From Miscanthus floridulus (Eukaryota; Streptophyta; Magnoliopsida; Poales; Poaceae): 64,000 nucleotides of DNA. Location: positions 99,621,792 through 99,685,791 of the forward strand of contig NC_089584.1 of the NCBI RefSeq assembly GCF_019320115.1, given 5' to 3'. Of the stretch, positions 24,704-36,724 are shown in pieces (the stretch's first letter is position 1; every line of letters starts with the position of its first letter). A program made the translations under genes and the position numbers. The notes under the pieces are model-generated. The model had not been told where the DNA came from, searched no databases, and was given only the letters and a program-made list of their open reading frames with translations.

Positions 24704-25097
24704 TGTCGGTGTTTCGAGTAAACACCAACGAGTAAATTTGTTTATTGCGCGTCTGGTCCGGATAGTGTGCTAAAAAAGACACAAGGTTTATACTGGTTCG
24801 GGCATAATGTCTATACGTCCAGTTCGTGGCTGCTGCTCGTGTTATTAGCACTGATAAGTTCATAGTAAGGGTTACAAACGGACGAGAGAGGGACATGTCC
24901 CAAGTCTTTGATGAAAAGATCGAATGGATGCTGAGAGTTTGGTTGCTGCTCAGCTATGTGTGATGTGATGTGGGGTGCTCTGCCTTCCCTTTTATAGACC
25001 AAGGAGAAGCAGATATTACATATTAGAGAAAGAAGACAAATCAGAGGCAAAGAAGGCCATTCAAAGATGCTCGGTCTTCCTTTTTCTCTGAGCGGGC

Positions 25098-26668
25098 TGA
25101 AAGGATCAAGATGCTCAAGAGGAGGGATGAATTGGGCTAATTCTAAATTTTCTTGCAATAATCAAATCCTACGGATAGCCCAATTAACCCCTTGTGCCTA
25201 TAAAAGTGTTTCTATCAAACTAATGCACACAGGACTTGCAACCTATATTCCAAACTTACTCTAGCATGGCAATTCTATAAATGTAAAGACAAGTATTGAA
25301 TTGCACAAAGTAAATGCTCAAAGTAAAGAGAGAGAGAGGAACACAGCGATGTTTTGCCGAGGTATCGGAGAGTCGCCACTCCCCACTAGTCCTCGTTGGA
25401 GCACCCACGCAAGGGTGTAGCTCCCTCTTGATCCGCGCAAGGATCAAGTGTTCTCTACGGGTTGATTTTTCGACACTCCGTCGCGGCGAATCACCCAAAG
25501 CCGCTCACGACTTGAGTTGGGTCACCCACAAGCTCCGCCGGGTGATCACCAAGCTCCCAACCACCACCAAGCTGTCTAGGTGATGGCGATCACCAAGAGT
25601 AACAAGCACGAACTCTTACTTGACCACGCGAAGCCTAATGAGAAGATGGATGCACACTTGGCTACTCTTGATTCACTAATGAGGCTACTCTCTTGGATTC
25701 TCAAATCTCAATCACCTCACTAGGACCTTGCTCTTCTTGGCACTCATAAACGTGTTCCTCAGCTGTTGGAATGAGCAAAAGTGACTCTACACACGAGTGG
25801 AGCTTCTATTTATAAGGCAGCCTGAAAAACGAACCGTTATGAGCTTCTACGAGGTGACCGGACGCTCCGGTCGTGTTGACCGGACGCTCCGGTCAGTTTA
25901 ACCCGTGAACCAGTAAAAATGAGTTGACCGGACGCTGGTAGGGTCCGGTTAGCACTGACCGGACGTGTCCGGTCGCATAAAACCCTTACTGAAACCTTAC
26001 TGGACTCGACCAGACGCTGAACCCTCAGGGTTCGGTCAGTACTGACCGGACGCGTCCGGTCGCAGATTCCCTTCTCTGGAACCTTACTGGAGTCGACCGG
26101 ACGCTGCCTTTCAGCGTCCGATCACTTGACCTCTCTAGCGTCCAGTCGCATCGAACGCAGACAGCTGATCAAATGAACTGACCAGACCCTGCGGTCAGCG
26201 TCCGGTCGCACCGGGGCCAGCGTCCGGTCAGCATTTGACCCTCCATTCACTTCTAACTCTCGATCATATGTGAATGAAGTTTGCTCTAAAGGATCTTAGG
26301 CATTCATAGGAGCTACCTAGAGCTAGTTTTAATAAGTGTGCACCACACCTAACTCACTAGACTCAACTAGGTCAAGCTACCTGTCCATACCCCCCTTAAT
26401 AGTACGGCCAAAGGAAAAACAAAGTCCTAAACTACTCTAAGTGTCTCTCTAACTCCAATCGACACTTAGAACTAGTTATCTTTAACTTTGTAGTCCATCC
26501 TTTGACAACCGAAACGATTTCCATCGTAGGGGCATGACCTCTTTGATTGCCTAATCGATCTCCATTACTATGACCTAACTTAATTGTCTCTGCAAAACAC
26601 ACGTTAGTCATAGTAATTTTATATTGTCATTAATCACCGAAACCTAACTAGGGGCCTAGATGCTTTCA
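25098..26668 (-). repeat. Sirevirus 3' LTR
   Basis: A 1571-bp LTR running from TGAAAGGATCAAGATGC to CCTAGATGCTTTCA on the plus strand, with TG/CA ends. It contains a long array of gaccggacgc-type palindromic motifs at about 25855-26235. The plus-strand left end abuts the CGGGC target duplication and the right end abuts the polypurine tract. Confidence 0.88.
25855..26235. repeat. CCGGACGC palindromic motif array in the Sirevirus LTR
   Basis: More than ten copies, some degenerate, of gaccggacgc or its complement gcgtccggtc, often paired as gaccggacgcgtccggtc-like palindromes, at irregular spacing. Many copies contain CpG, and several have decayed to TpG or CpA. Confidence 0.85.
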
Positions 26669-27179
26669 ATCTCCCCCTTTTTGGTGATTGATGACAATAC
26701 TACCTCGAGTATGTGAAAGAGTGAGGTTTTTGACAGGCTTGATTCATATAAGCTTTTGTCGATAAGAACAAAAGTGTTAGTCAAGCTTATATGACCCAAG
26801 CCAATACAATATACTCAAATGATATGAATTAAGCATGAGTACGAGTAATAAATCTCATTTGCATCGGAGTATAAACGCGGAAGCAAAGGCAAATGAGCAT
26901 AACACAAGTGATATGACATATACATAATGTAAAGTAGAGAGCACACATGTCATATATCACAATTACGTAGATAGCACTATCACATAGATATAATAATATG
27001 CATGAAAGTAAACACACGAATGCATAAGTAATAGTGTATCACACAAATAAAACTCCAAATGTATATAATAAGCTAATACTAGATAACTAGCTCCCCCTAA
27101 ATCTCGCTCCCCCTGAGTCTACATACTCAAACCCTCTCCCTCTTTAGCGTCAAACACCAAAACCTAAGGGTCGGTCGGT

Positions 27180-29637
27180 GGGGCTGCAGTGGATGAGTCG
27201 AGCGCTGAAGTACGTGGAGCAAGCTAGAACTGGGCACCATCATCATCTGACCCTGAGCTCTGTACTGACTGACCCTCTGTGGTAGGAAGTGTCGCTGAAG
27301 CAGTCTAGGTCTGAGCTAGGGCTGGTGCTGCCTATGAAGCTGCTAGTATGTCTGTCGTAGGATCTAAAGAGGTGACAGACGAGGGGAGCCTCTGAGTAGT
27401 CACTACGACTGGGGCTGCTGTAGAAGGACCAGTGGTATGCATATGAGGCGATGTAGGCATGCCGGTCAGCTCGCTGAAAGATGCTCCAAGACTCCTAGAG
27501 ACTGATGTGTCAGGCACAAAAAGCGAGGGTGATTGCTCTGGTGAGAAGCCCGTATGATATGGAGTGAACTGCGAGGCAACCACCGGTGAGGACAACCACT
27601 GGGACACCTGAACTATAGGTGAAGCAAACTGAGCTGGAGGCTGTCCCTGACTCTGAAGCCCACTGGGCTGTATAGCTGGAGTCGTCGAAGTGGTGGCAGG
27701 CTAAGCAAGCTAGGGCGAAGGCTGTGGCAGTAGGGCTCCAAGTGCTGTCACTACATGCTGCATAAATCCCATAAGCTGCTGCTGTATGAGTAACTACTGC
27801 TAATGCATCTGCTGCTGCTGCTGCTGGAGAAGCTGCTGCTACCTCTAGAACTCGTCCTGATGAGCCTAGAACTATGCGAAGTTGGCAGCGGTCTCCTGTG
27901 CCTGTCGTGCCTGGTCCTGCTGCATCCGCTCAAGAATGGTAATCAATGCGGGGTCTGTCTACGGTGTTGGTGGAGCTGAGCTGGAACTGCCGGCCTCTGC
28001 ATCATGTCTGAGTAGAGGCATCTGAGGAATCAATAGATAGTCATCATCCAAGCTATCACTGGACTCGGTCATCTCCTGCTGTGCCTCAAGCTGCTCCTCC
28101 TTAGTGGCGGCAATGCCTCTAATGATCTCATCCTGCTGAGCTACTGACTCTGGAATATCTAGACGACGACTGGGACGAGCTGGTGCCTGTGGAGTGTTGT
28201 GCCTGATCCTCTATGCCATGTTATATGCGGGAAACTCTATGGTGGCAGCCCTGTACTCTGCAACCAACTCAGGGGTCCTGACGTGCACACACTGTAGCAT
28301 CAAGAATGTGACCCAATATGCATAAGGAAGCTGTCGGCGACCCTTGAAGCCCTCAGTAATAGTATCCTCCATCTCTGATAGAAGGAGGTCACAAATGTCG
28401 AACACGGTCTGCTGCATCAGGACATTAAGGAGCCAGAGCTGTAGGCGAGTCAGACCCTCTCTGTAACCCAACCTGGAAAGTAGTGTCCTCCTGATAATGG
28501 CCTCAAGCACACGAGCTGTAGGAGTCAGGTCACTGGGGTTCCTTCTCAACCCCTCACCAAAGGGCTCCTTGAAGCAATGTCGCACCAGATCTGTAGGGGG
28601 CACCAACCCTCCATGAGGACGCATGGGAGGCTCCTACTGTCCATAGCATACCTCATGCAACTTGACAGGCTGATCCTGTAACCTCAGTATCTCCCGGCCC
28701 TGAAGCTCATCACTCTGTAATCTCTGCCGTTGAATGCAAAGTGAATGAAGTTGTGATGCGGATCAACGTAGAGTGAAGCATAAAACTGTCGGACCCAAGA
28801 TGGTACATATACTCCTGTCTGGCCAATCAGATCTACGAGCCCCGGCAAATATGACAAGTAGGGGCAGATGTGCTCTCCAACTGCTGCCACAATAGACTCC
28901 AAACTGCAGACTCTCTGTGATCTAAACACTACCCCACTGTTGATATAGGCATTATAGAAATCCTCCTGGAGCGGCGTGTAGAACCCCTCAGCTGCTCTCT
29001 CATCCCTCCTCAGAGGGAACCATACATCGAACTCAACAAATCTCAACTGGTGAACTTGTCTGGCTATGGTAGCCCTCAAGTCGAGGTGTACCACTGGAGG
29101 CGGACCCTGTGGTCTGGGCGGTGGGCGTGAGCCCCTACGCTGTGTAGCTGGCCTTGATGGTATTGTGGCACTGGTCCGACCAGAGCAGCGTAGCTGGGGT
29201 GTCGGCATGGTCTCCTTGGCCTGCTGACCCTCCTGAGTCTCCTGAGCTGGCTGAGGCTCTGCTGGTGGGGGCTGCTGCTGTGCCTCCTGCTGAGACTCCC
29301 CCTGAGGTCGAGCCTCCTCAATAGCCAGTCGACGTCCTGCCATCATGACAGTCCCAGGTGGACCACCATGAAGACGCTCAGCCTCCTCAACTGCTGCCCT
29401 CTGTGCTGGTGTGAGCTATGGATCTACTATGACAACACCACTATGAGCGCCTCCTCTCTCGGCACGCTCTGCGGCCTCTGCAACAGCTGCTGCTCTCGCT
29501 ATCTCTGCATCGGGGTACTTGCACTTCTTGGATGTCACCTGCTTCATTGCCTTGCCTTTAGATCCTACAGGCTGGCGAGGTGGGGGCCTCCGATCGTCAT
29601 CTCCCGGACCACCACCAACGTTCTTGGTGCGAGCCAT
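27180..29637 (-). pseudogene. Sirevirus accessory (envelope-like position) ORF, decayed
   Basis: The start at 29637 gives MARTKNVGGGPGDDDRRPPP, followed by a Q/P-rich region, then a conserved globular block: VHQLRFVEFDVWFPLRRD, FYTPLQEDFYNAYINSG, ICPYLSYLPGLVDLIGQTGV and FNGRDYRVMSFRAG. Further left come LTPTARVLEAIIRRTLLSR and LPYAYWVTFLMLQC, then a Q-rich low-complexity tail to about 27180. It lies between pol and the 3' LTR, where Sireviruses carry an extra ORF sometimes called envelope-like. No signal peptide or membrane segment is evident, so an envelope function is not supported here. In-frame stops, mostly at former Gln codons, break it into at least four pieces. Confidence 0.7.
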
Positions 29638-29639
29638 CT

Positions 29640-31112
29640 GATCTGATAAGAGGATGAACTGTCGCTGATGAAGATCAACTGACCAACTGACACTCCTGAG
29701 GCTTGGCCTCGATCCTTACTCGCGAGCTTGGCTCCGAGTAGACTGCTAACTGCCACAAGAACCTCAGTGACACTGACTCGCTGCACGATAGAATAGATGG
29801 ATATACGAATAAATACAATATATCTAATAGATGCGAAAGACCTAGGAAGCAAGCAATGTAGGTGCGAAATTGAGACGATGGGCAAGCTACCTGACGATCA
29901 GCGATCTGGAGAAAGGAAAAGACGTCGCGCGGGGAACCTCGGAACCGGCTGGAGCTAGGGTTATGAAGAACAGCGATGAACCGGTGGCCCTAGATTATTT
30001 GAAATCAGTGCATTGCATTGCAATTTGATCTAAGCAAATCAAAATTGGAACAAGGATCTAGCTTTACCAAAGAGGAGGTAGGCCTAGGGCACTAGAATCG
30101 GCCTTGAGAGCCCCTCGGTCTTAACTCAGGCGTCATAGACACGCGAGAGGTGGGTGGTGAGGCTCGGTAGCGGATTCCTCAGCGGCGGTGCGGTGGCAAG
30201 CGAGGCAGGGGCGAGCGCAGGCAGGGGAGGCACGGTGGCATGTGTGGCTAGTGCAAGGAGCATGGCATGGGGCTACGGCGGCATGGTGGCTTGGGCGCGG
30301 AAGAACCGAAGGTGGCGACTAGCAGTGACGACGTGGTTAGGTCAAGGAAAAGAAAACGTGATGGCTGCGGTTATATGAGGATCCCAAACACGACAGATAA
30401 GGAAACGGAGAAGGAGTCCCGAAGCCACGCGAGATCCACTGACCGGACGCTACAGTGGTAGTGATCGGACGCTACCACCCAGCGTCCGGTCGATTCCAGA
30501 GAGGTCCAATTCCTTTGGAATCGGGACCGGACGCGTCTGGTAGTCTATGACCGGATGCAGGTAGGGTTCGGTCAGTACAGCTTGTCCTTCCTTCGATCGA
30601 CCGGACGCTGGATCCCCTCCTGATCGGACGCACAAACGCAGCGTCCGATCACTCCTTCAGCAGCAGTTCACCTCCTGTGAACTAACCGGACGCTGGACAA
30701 TAGCGTCCGGTGCAGCGTCCGGTGCACCTTTTCTAGCAAATCTTCAAAGTTCCTTCGCGCTGCCTGTTCCCAATCAAGTCCCAACTTGAATAAGATCCAA
30801 ATAAACACCAATTGGGACTGATGTGAGTGACCTCTCTCAAACCCTCATATTTTTCAAAATATTTTGCCTTAGGCTATTATTCTTTTTAAGAAAATAGGCA
30901 ATAAAAAGGGCAAATGGAACAAAACGACAAAACAACATTCATGCATATGCAATACTTGTAAGTAAATCTAGTTGCTTGTCAAGTTTGATCCAAGGTTAAG
31001 CTTCTTCACACGCTTTTCAACGGTTATCTTAACCATGTTAGACAAGGCCTATATACATTGCCAAAAATTAAACATGTTGTATATTACAATAAATGCAAGG
31101 GACAACACAAGC
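29640..31112. other. Sirevirus spacer between pol and accessory ORF
   Basis: Non-coding GC-rich to AT-rich stretch without a supported gene. It includes the second CCGGACGC array at 30435-30722 and, at 30720-31110, AT-rich sequence leading to the end of pol. Confidence 0.5.
30435..30722. repeat. Second CCGGACGC motif array (internal)
   Basis: About ten copies of gaccggacgc or gcgtccggtc-like motifs, again often in inverted pairs, outside the LTR but within the same element. The motif is the same as that in the LTR array at 25855-26235. Confidence 0.85.
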
Positions 31113-33168
31113 TCAATTTTTAGTGAAGTTACTAAAATCAAGCATATTGAGCTCATTTCGCAATCTACAAAATGTAGCCTCATCTAGCGGTTTAGTGAAG
31201 ATATCCGCTAACTGATCTTCAGTTCTTACACCTTCTAGTGATATATCATTTTTAGCAACATGATCTCTTAGAAAGTGATGGCGGATATCTATGTGCTTGG
31301 TGCGAGAGTGTTGAACCAGATTATTTGCAAGTTTTACCGCACTTTCATTGTCGCACAAAAGAGGTACTTTTTCTAGAACTACACCATAGTCTAGCAAAGT
31401 TTGTGTCATGTATAAAATTTGTGCACAACAAGCACCCGCGGCAATGTATTCCGCTTCGGTGGTAGACAAAGCCACACTATTTTGTTTCTTGGAGGACCAA
31501 GACACAAGTGATCTACCAAGCAAATGGCACCCTCCGGATGTGCTTTTTCTATCAACTTTGCATCCGGCGTAATCCGAATCGGAATAGCCAATTAATTCAA
31601 ATATAGCTCCTTTGGGATATCAAAGACCAATGCTTGGTGTATGCTTAAGATACCTAAGGATTCTTTTTACGGCAATTAAATGTGTTTCCTTAGGACTAGC
31701 TTGAAATTTAGCACACATACACACACTAAGCATGATGTCGGGCCTAGATGCGGTTAAATATAACAAGCTACCAATCATAGAACGGTAGAGAGTTTGATCA
31801 ACCGGGTTATCTCCCTCATCTAGGTTGAGATGTCCATTGATAGGCATTGGTGTCTTGATTGGCTTACATTCATCCATCTTGAATCTCTTGAGAAGATCTT
31901 TTGTGTATTTCTCTTAAGAGATGAAGATGCCTTCTTTCATTTGCTTGACTTGAAAACCAAGAAAGAATGTAAGCTCGCCAATCATGGACATCTCGAACTC
32001 CTTCGACATCAATTCACCAAATTCTTTGCATGAGTCTTTATTTGATGATCCAAAGATGATATCATCAACATATACTTGACAAATGAAGATATGCCCATCA
32101 AGCTTTTTGGTGAATAGTGTGGTGTCGACCTTCCTAATGGTGAAGCCCTTCTCAATAAGGAAGTCCCGAAGGTGCTCATACCAAGCTCTTGGGGCTTGCT
32201 TAAGTCCATATAGTGCCTTGGACAACCTATAAACATGATTAGGATATCTAGGGTCCTCAAACCCGGGAGGTTGATCAATATAGACTAGTTCATTAAGCCA
32301 TTTAAGAATACACTTTTCACATCTATTTGATATAGTTTCATTTCATGATATGATGCATATGCAAGAAGGATGCGGATGGCTTCTAATCTTGCAACTGGTG
32401 CAAAGGCCTCTCCAAAATTCAAACCTTCAACTTGAGAGAACCCCTTTGCAACTAGTCTTGCCTTGTTCCTCACAACAACACCTTGATCATCTTGCTTATT
32501 GCGGAACACCCACTTCGTTCCAATGACTCTTGCACCTTTTGGTCGCTCTTCAAGAGTCCAAACTTCATTGCGAGTGAAGTTGTTCAACTCTTCATGCATG
32601 GCATTGATCCAATCCGGATCTTTAAGAGCTTCTTCTACCTTGGTAGGCTCATAGCAAGAGACAAAAGAGTGATGAGCAATGAATGAAGTAAGTTTTTTAG
32701 ATCGAGTCATTACTCCCTTTGATGGACTCCCTATGATGAGATCTTGTGGATGATCTTGTAGGAGAGATGTATTTCTTCTATTGACCACTTGGGGAGTAGG
32801 TTGTGGAGCATCAATATCTTGTGCTTATACCACCATTTGCTCATGGGAGATATGAGTATCTTCATTTTCTACTCTCCCATCTTTTTCACCATCTTGTGGC
32901 ACACTTGATGAAGAGGGTTGGTTAATGACTTGTACATCATCTTCATCATCTTTTGGTTTGATGTCTCCCACCGGAATATTCTTCATGGCCTCCCTCAATG
33001 GTTCATCACCTACATCATCAAGATTCTCATGTGCTCCTTGGGAGCCGTTAGATTCATCAAATTCTACATCATATGTTTCTTCAACCAAGCCGGTGGCATG
33101 ATTAAATACTCTATATGCTTTGGACTTTGATGAGTAACCAACAAGAAAACCAATATCACAACGTCTTT
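31113..33168 (-). pseudogene. Copia pol remnant: integrase C-end, reverse transcriptase, RNase H
   Basis: The reading frame enters at the C-terminal edge of integrase (CDIGFLVGYSSKSKAYRVFN) and continues through a linker to the RT domain ([30 protein letters not shown], [10 protein letters not shown]). The catalytic [13 protein letters not shown] is intact. RNase H (GYSDSDYAGC, STTEAEYIAAGACCAQ, VQHSRTKHIDIRHHFLRDHV, DQLADIFTKPL) ends with a stop at about 31113-31115. At least three in-frame stops, two at former Gln or Trp positions, interrupt it. The catalytic motifs survive but the frame does not. Confidence 0.85.
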
Positions 33169-33171
33169 CAC

Positions 33172-33188
33172 GGGCCTAGATGCTTTCA
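33172..33188 (-). repeat. 17-bp remnant of the Sirevirus 5' LTR
   Basis: gggcctagatgctttca matches the terminal 17 bp of the LTR at 26652-26668 and is followed by the CGGGC duplication. It is fused on its left directly to pol sequence. Confidence 0.85.
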
Positions 33189-34608
33189 CGGGCCTCGCTG
33201 ACACGACAGACGGTGCCAAGGATAACTTCATGCTGGGTGCATGTTCGCTGATCCTGATAAGGCCACGCTAAGCGTTTGTCCGCTGATGATGCCATGTTCT
33301 GGCTTTTGTCAGCAAGTGATCACGTCCCATCCCGCCCCGGTGGGCGACGCGACGGACCAGGGTGCTGATCCACGACCCTATGGGGAGAAGATGGCGCAGT
33401 GACCACACGTTAGATGATGCAAGTTTCCTCCTAGACCATAGTGGTTGTCGTAGGCTTCCATCAGGATCCGTGCCCGAGAGCAAATGGCGGCGCCCACAAT
33501 GTTGTAAGACAAATATCGGCGCCTACAACACTATTAGGGCTCTGACATGCCTGGAAGGGCTTAAAGCGCCAGTCTTGTCATATCCTGATGGTGCTTTTCT
33601 ATAGGAGTGCAGGGTATGGTCCTCGGTATTACGGCTGACTTGAGCGTGCTGCCTTATCTGCGCGCGTAGTTATGAAGGAGCAACGTGTAGACATCGGGCA
33701 AGGCAGAGCTAGCCCTAGTCCTTGGGGGTCGGGCAAGACGAAGTCTACCCTTAGATGTCGGGTGAGGCAAAGCCAATCCTTGGGTGTTAGCTTGAGGCAG
33801 GTCCTATGGTCTCAGTGGACGGACGAGGAGCGACCCGGTAAGCTATGTAGTCGCGCTCTTGATCGCGCGGATGAATCAATGTTGACGGTCATTTGCTGCT
33901 CCTCTTCGGGTATCCTAATATTGGTCTCCGATAGTAGCCCTAAGCCCCCGGGCGATTCAAGTAGAATTGCATGGGGGATTTTTTGACTTGCTAGCGGGTG
34001 TGCGCGAGCGCACCCGGTGGGTGTAGCCCCTGAGCCTGTGGAGGAGTAGGATACTCCTTTGGAGGGTTTTTCGAAAGAGAGGATTTTGAGAGCCCTGGCC
34101 CTCTATTGTTGCCCACGGCGTGCCCTGAAAATGGTGATTTCTTCTTCGCCGAAGTCAGACCCTTCGTGGGTATGGTCGTGAGATTTGGTGGTTATTTAGC
34201 CTGATAGCTCAATTAGGATCCTGGTATCTTGTTCACGGGGATCCAGCCAAGATCAGTCCAGCTAAGACTCGATCATGGGCTGAGACTCCCGTGAAGCTCA
34301 TGCGCCTAAGTTTTGGCCGCTCGCAGGCCCATCCTTTGTCGTAAGGGTGCCTTGGGATGGCCGTCGAAATCATTGATGGGCCAGCCCTTGAACTCCTAGG
34401 CCCAGGCAGGCCAAAGGAATGCTTTTTGACCCGTATCCCTTTTGCTAGTAAAGAGTCCTGGTCTGCCCAGGGAGACAAAACGTCCGGCATGCCTTCAAAG
34501 GGAAAGGATAGAGATTGCGGGCGCATATCCTATGATGTGACATGGTGGCAGATCATGGTAGGCGCGGAGATCTAGGTGGACGGTTGCCTTCCTCACATCC
34601 GTTGCCCC

Positions 34609-34616
34609 TATAAAAT
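34609..34616 (+). promoter_or_regulatory. TATA-box candidate for the antisense ORF of the Tat element
   Basis: TATAAAAT lies 143 bp upstream of the antisense ORF ATG (34752) in a C-rich setting typical of plant core promoters. Confidence 0.45.
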
Positions 34617-34751
34617 CTAAGGGTTCACCCCAGGGTTTCGTACTTTGCCTCCTTGCCTTTGCATCTACAACCTCCACTGCTAATCGCCTAAGCCTCCCGC
34701 ATCCACGTCTCAGCCATCATCGAATTTGCATCCACCCATTCCAACCCTCCA

Positions 34752-36724
34752 ATGGAGTCGTGGTGCTGCTCCGATTTCACCCTCCAGCATATGGAGGGCC
34801 TCATTCACCGTGGTCTTCTTTGCGCATGGACCGCCGCCGAGGAGTGGCGGCTGCCCAGCGATGAGGACACATCGTCGCCGCCTGACGGCTTGGTCGTGTC
34901 CTTCACTCACTTCCATGAGCGGGGATTCACCGCCCCCACCCAAAAGTTTCTTCAAGGATTGCTGCACTACTACAAGGTAGAGCTACAACACCTTAATCCC
35001 AATGGAATCTAGCACATTGTGGCGTTCATCACCCTGTGTGAGGGATTCCTGGGGATTAGTCCCCACTTCGACCTATGGTGGAACTTCTTCATTGTCACCC
35101 TCCTAAAGAAACGGTAGAAGAAGTAGGAGCTGAACGTGCCGATGGGATGCGCTGGCATTTAGCTCCGCAGCAACTAGGTCAACGAGTACCCACTGATGTG
35201 TTTGTCGACCTCCAACAAGGGGTGACATTCGCATTGGTTCTATGTCAAGAATGACACAGCCACCCCCTTGCCAGAGTTCACCGGGCGCCCCATCAAAGAG
35301 GTCCCGGACTCGTGGAGGAAGTAGGGAGTCCTAGAGAATGATAAGAAGAGAATCTAGGACCATCTCACTACCATCTGAATCATAAAGGAGAGGAGAGTAA
35401 AGGGATCAGGGATCATCACCGCCTACCACACACAAAGGGTGGCACCGCTGATGAGGCGTGTGCTTCCCCTACACATGATGGCGCCCGAGGCGTCACTCGA
35501 TGGGACGGCGCTCGCCGAGGGAGCACTCTCCCCCTCCAAAGTGGCGCAGCACGTCAAGGAGGTGATGGAGCCTCCATAGGACGATGCCGGTGCTGTCCTT
35601 GAGTTTGTGTATCCGGTGTCGGGGCACCCCCAATGCAGCCAGAACTAGGGTACATCGTCTTCGTAAGTTTTCTTTCCCCGTGCCTCCTTTTTAATTGAAC
35701 TTTCAACCTCTTAATGCTGATATTGAGATAGGGGGACTAGCCGAAGAAACTCGTCCTTACAGATCACCTGGCTCTGCTGCTGAAGGACCTGTCTGTGATG
35801 GCGGCCAACTACGCTAAGGCCGAGCGGCAGAGGAAGGCGAAGGAGGATGAGAGGAGGAAGAAACAGCAGAAGCTACGGGCATGGGAGCAAGAGGAGGACA
35901 CAGACAGTGATGATGATGACAATGATGAGGAAGATGATGAGGTAGTTGTCGACACTGAGTGGGATGGTCTGGAGGGCAAGGATATGCTAACAGGTATCCA
36001 CTCGTCCTTATAGGGACCCTTCCCATTTCATGTAGGGGAAGTGTGTCCGTGAGGCCGGTGGAGACGGGCCGAATTGTTGGACTATCCTCAGAACCAGTAG
36101 GGGCGGGTAGATCTGCCGTCGTGCCCGAGGTGTTGATGGAGGGGGTGGCTCCGCCACTACGCCTCAGGAGTCAGCAAGGATGGGCGGATCAGCCGCTGCG
36201 CCCGAGGTGCCTATGGAGGGGGGCGGATCCGCCGCCGTGCCCCAAGAAACAATAGTAATGAGCAGGCCTGCCACCAAGTTTGAGGTGCTAATGGAGGGGG
36301 TGGCTCCATTGCCATGCCCCGGGATGCAAGAGAGGCAAACCCCTTTGCCTAGGAGCAGGGGGCAGGCTCAAAAAGGCTTGTCTCAATGAGGTAGAGCAAG
36401 GACCTAGGAGTTCATCGCCCAAACGTATCATCCACCCAATAGCACCAATGTAAGTCATTGACTCCTTTATTTTTCTCTATTTTCTCTATTTTCAGTGTGA
36501 CTTACACCTTTTGTTTCTTATAGCGTCCTAAGATGGGGCAACTTGTTGGCGCTGACGCCCAAGAAGAGCATCGCCATTCAGGCGAGGTGGCGGTCATCGG
36601 TGATGTCGCACCCATTTTTAGGTAGGAGCGGCGCTAGTGTTACTGCCTCATCGGTCAATCAGGTGTCACCCATGGTGGCTCCCGTGCCCTTGGCGGGACA
36701 AGCAGATGCGGGGGCTCGAAGGAC
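34752..36724 (+). pseudogene. Antisense ORF of the Tat element, 5' part
   Basis: The ATG at 34752 opens a frame with HFHERGFTAPTQKFLQGLLH, YKVELQHLNPNGI and FITLCEGFLGISPHFDLWW, the pattern of the domain annotated in grasses as putative gypsy-type transposon (Transposase_28-like). A second exon-like block at about 35730-36015 is charged (KAERQRKAKEDERRKKQQK, then a D/E-rich run). At least eight in-frame stops occur, nearly all TAG where Gln is expected. The ORF is antisense to gag-pol, between pol and the 3' LTR. The gag-protease dimer inserted at 36725 splits it from its 3' part. Confidence 0.65.

Larger units (their letters stand above)
25098..33188 (-). mobile_element. Sirevirus (SIRE/Maximus-type Copia) retrotransposon, 5' deleted
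   Basis: Flanked by the 5-bp duplication CGGGC (25093-25097 and 33189-33193). The left LTR is complete, but at the right only the last 17 bp of LTR (gggcctagatgctttca) remain, fused to the 3' part of pol. The polypurine tract (complement of atctccccctttttgg) adjoins the left LTR at 26669. Internal order on the minus strand: RT-RNase H, spacer with a CCGGACGC array, accessory ORF, PPT, LTR. PBS, gag, protease and most of integrase are absent. The accessory ORF downstream of pol and the LTR size place it in the Sirevirus lineage. Confidence 0.88.
24704..33933 (-). repeat. Left (3') LTR of the Tat element, split by a Sirevirus
   Basis: The LTR begins TGTCGGTGTTTCGAG at 24704, is interrupted at 25097/33189 by the Sirevirus with its CGGGC duplication, resumes at 33189-33194 and ends CCGATA at 33928-33933. 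A polypurine tract on the minus strand (complement of gtagccctaagcccccggg) adjoins. With the insert removed it is about 1.13 kb. It holds a short run, about three units, of the gacgtcgggcgaggc-type minisatellite near 33690-33790. Confidence 0.8.

Noticed and set aside
25855..26235. CCGGACGC array as a protein-coding repeat or operator
   Set aside because: Irregular spacing, no open frame and a plant retroelement setting; kept only as a repeat with unknown role.
27332..27607. Separate plant gene in the Q- and S-rich frames at 27.2-28.6 kb
   Set aside because: These frames are collinear pieces of the Sirevirus accessory ORF, separated by stops at expected Gln codons.
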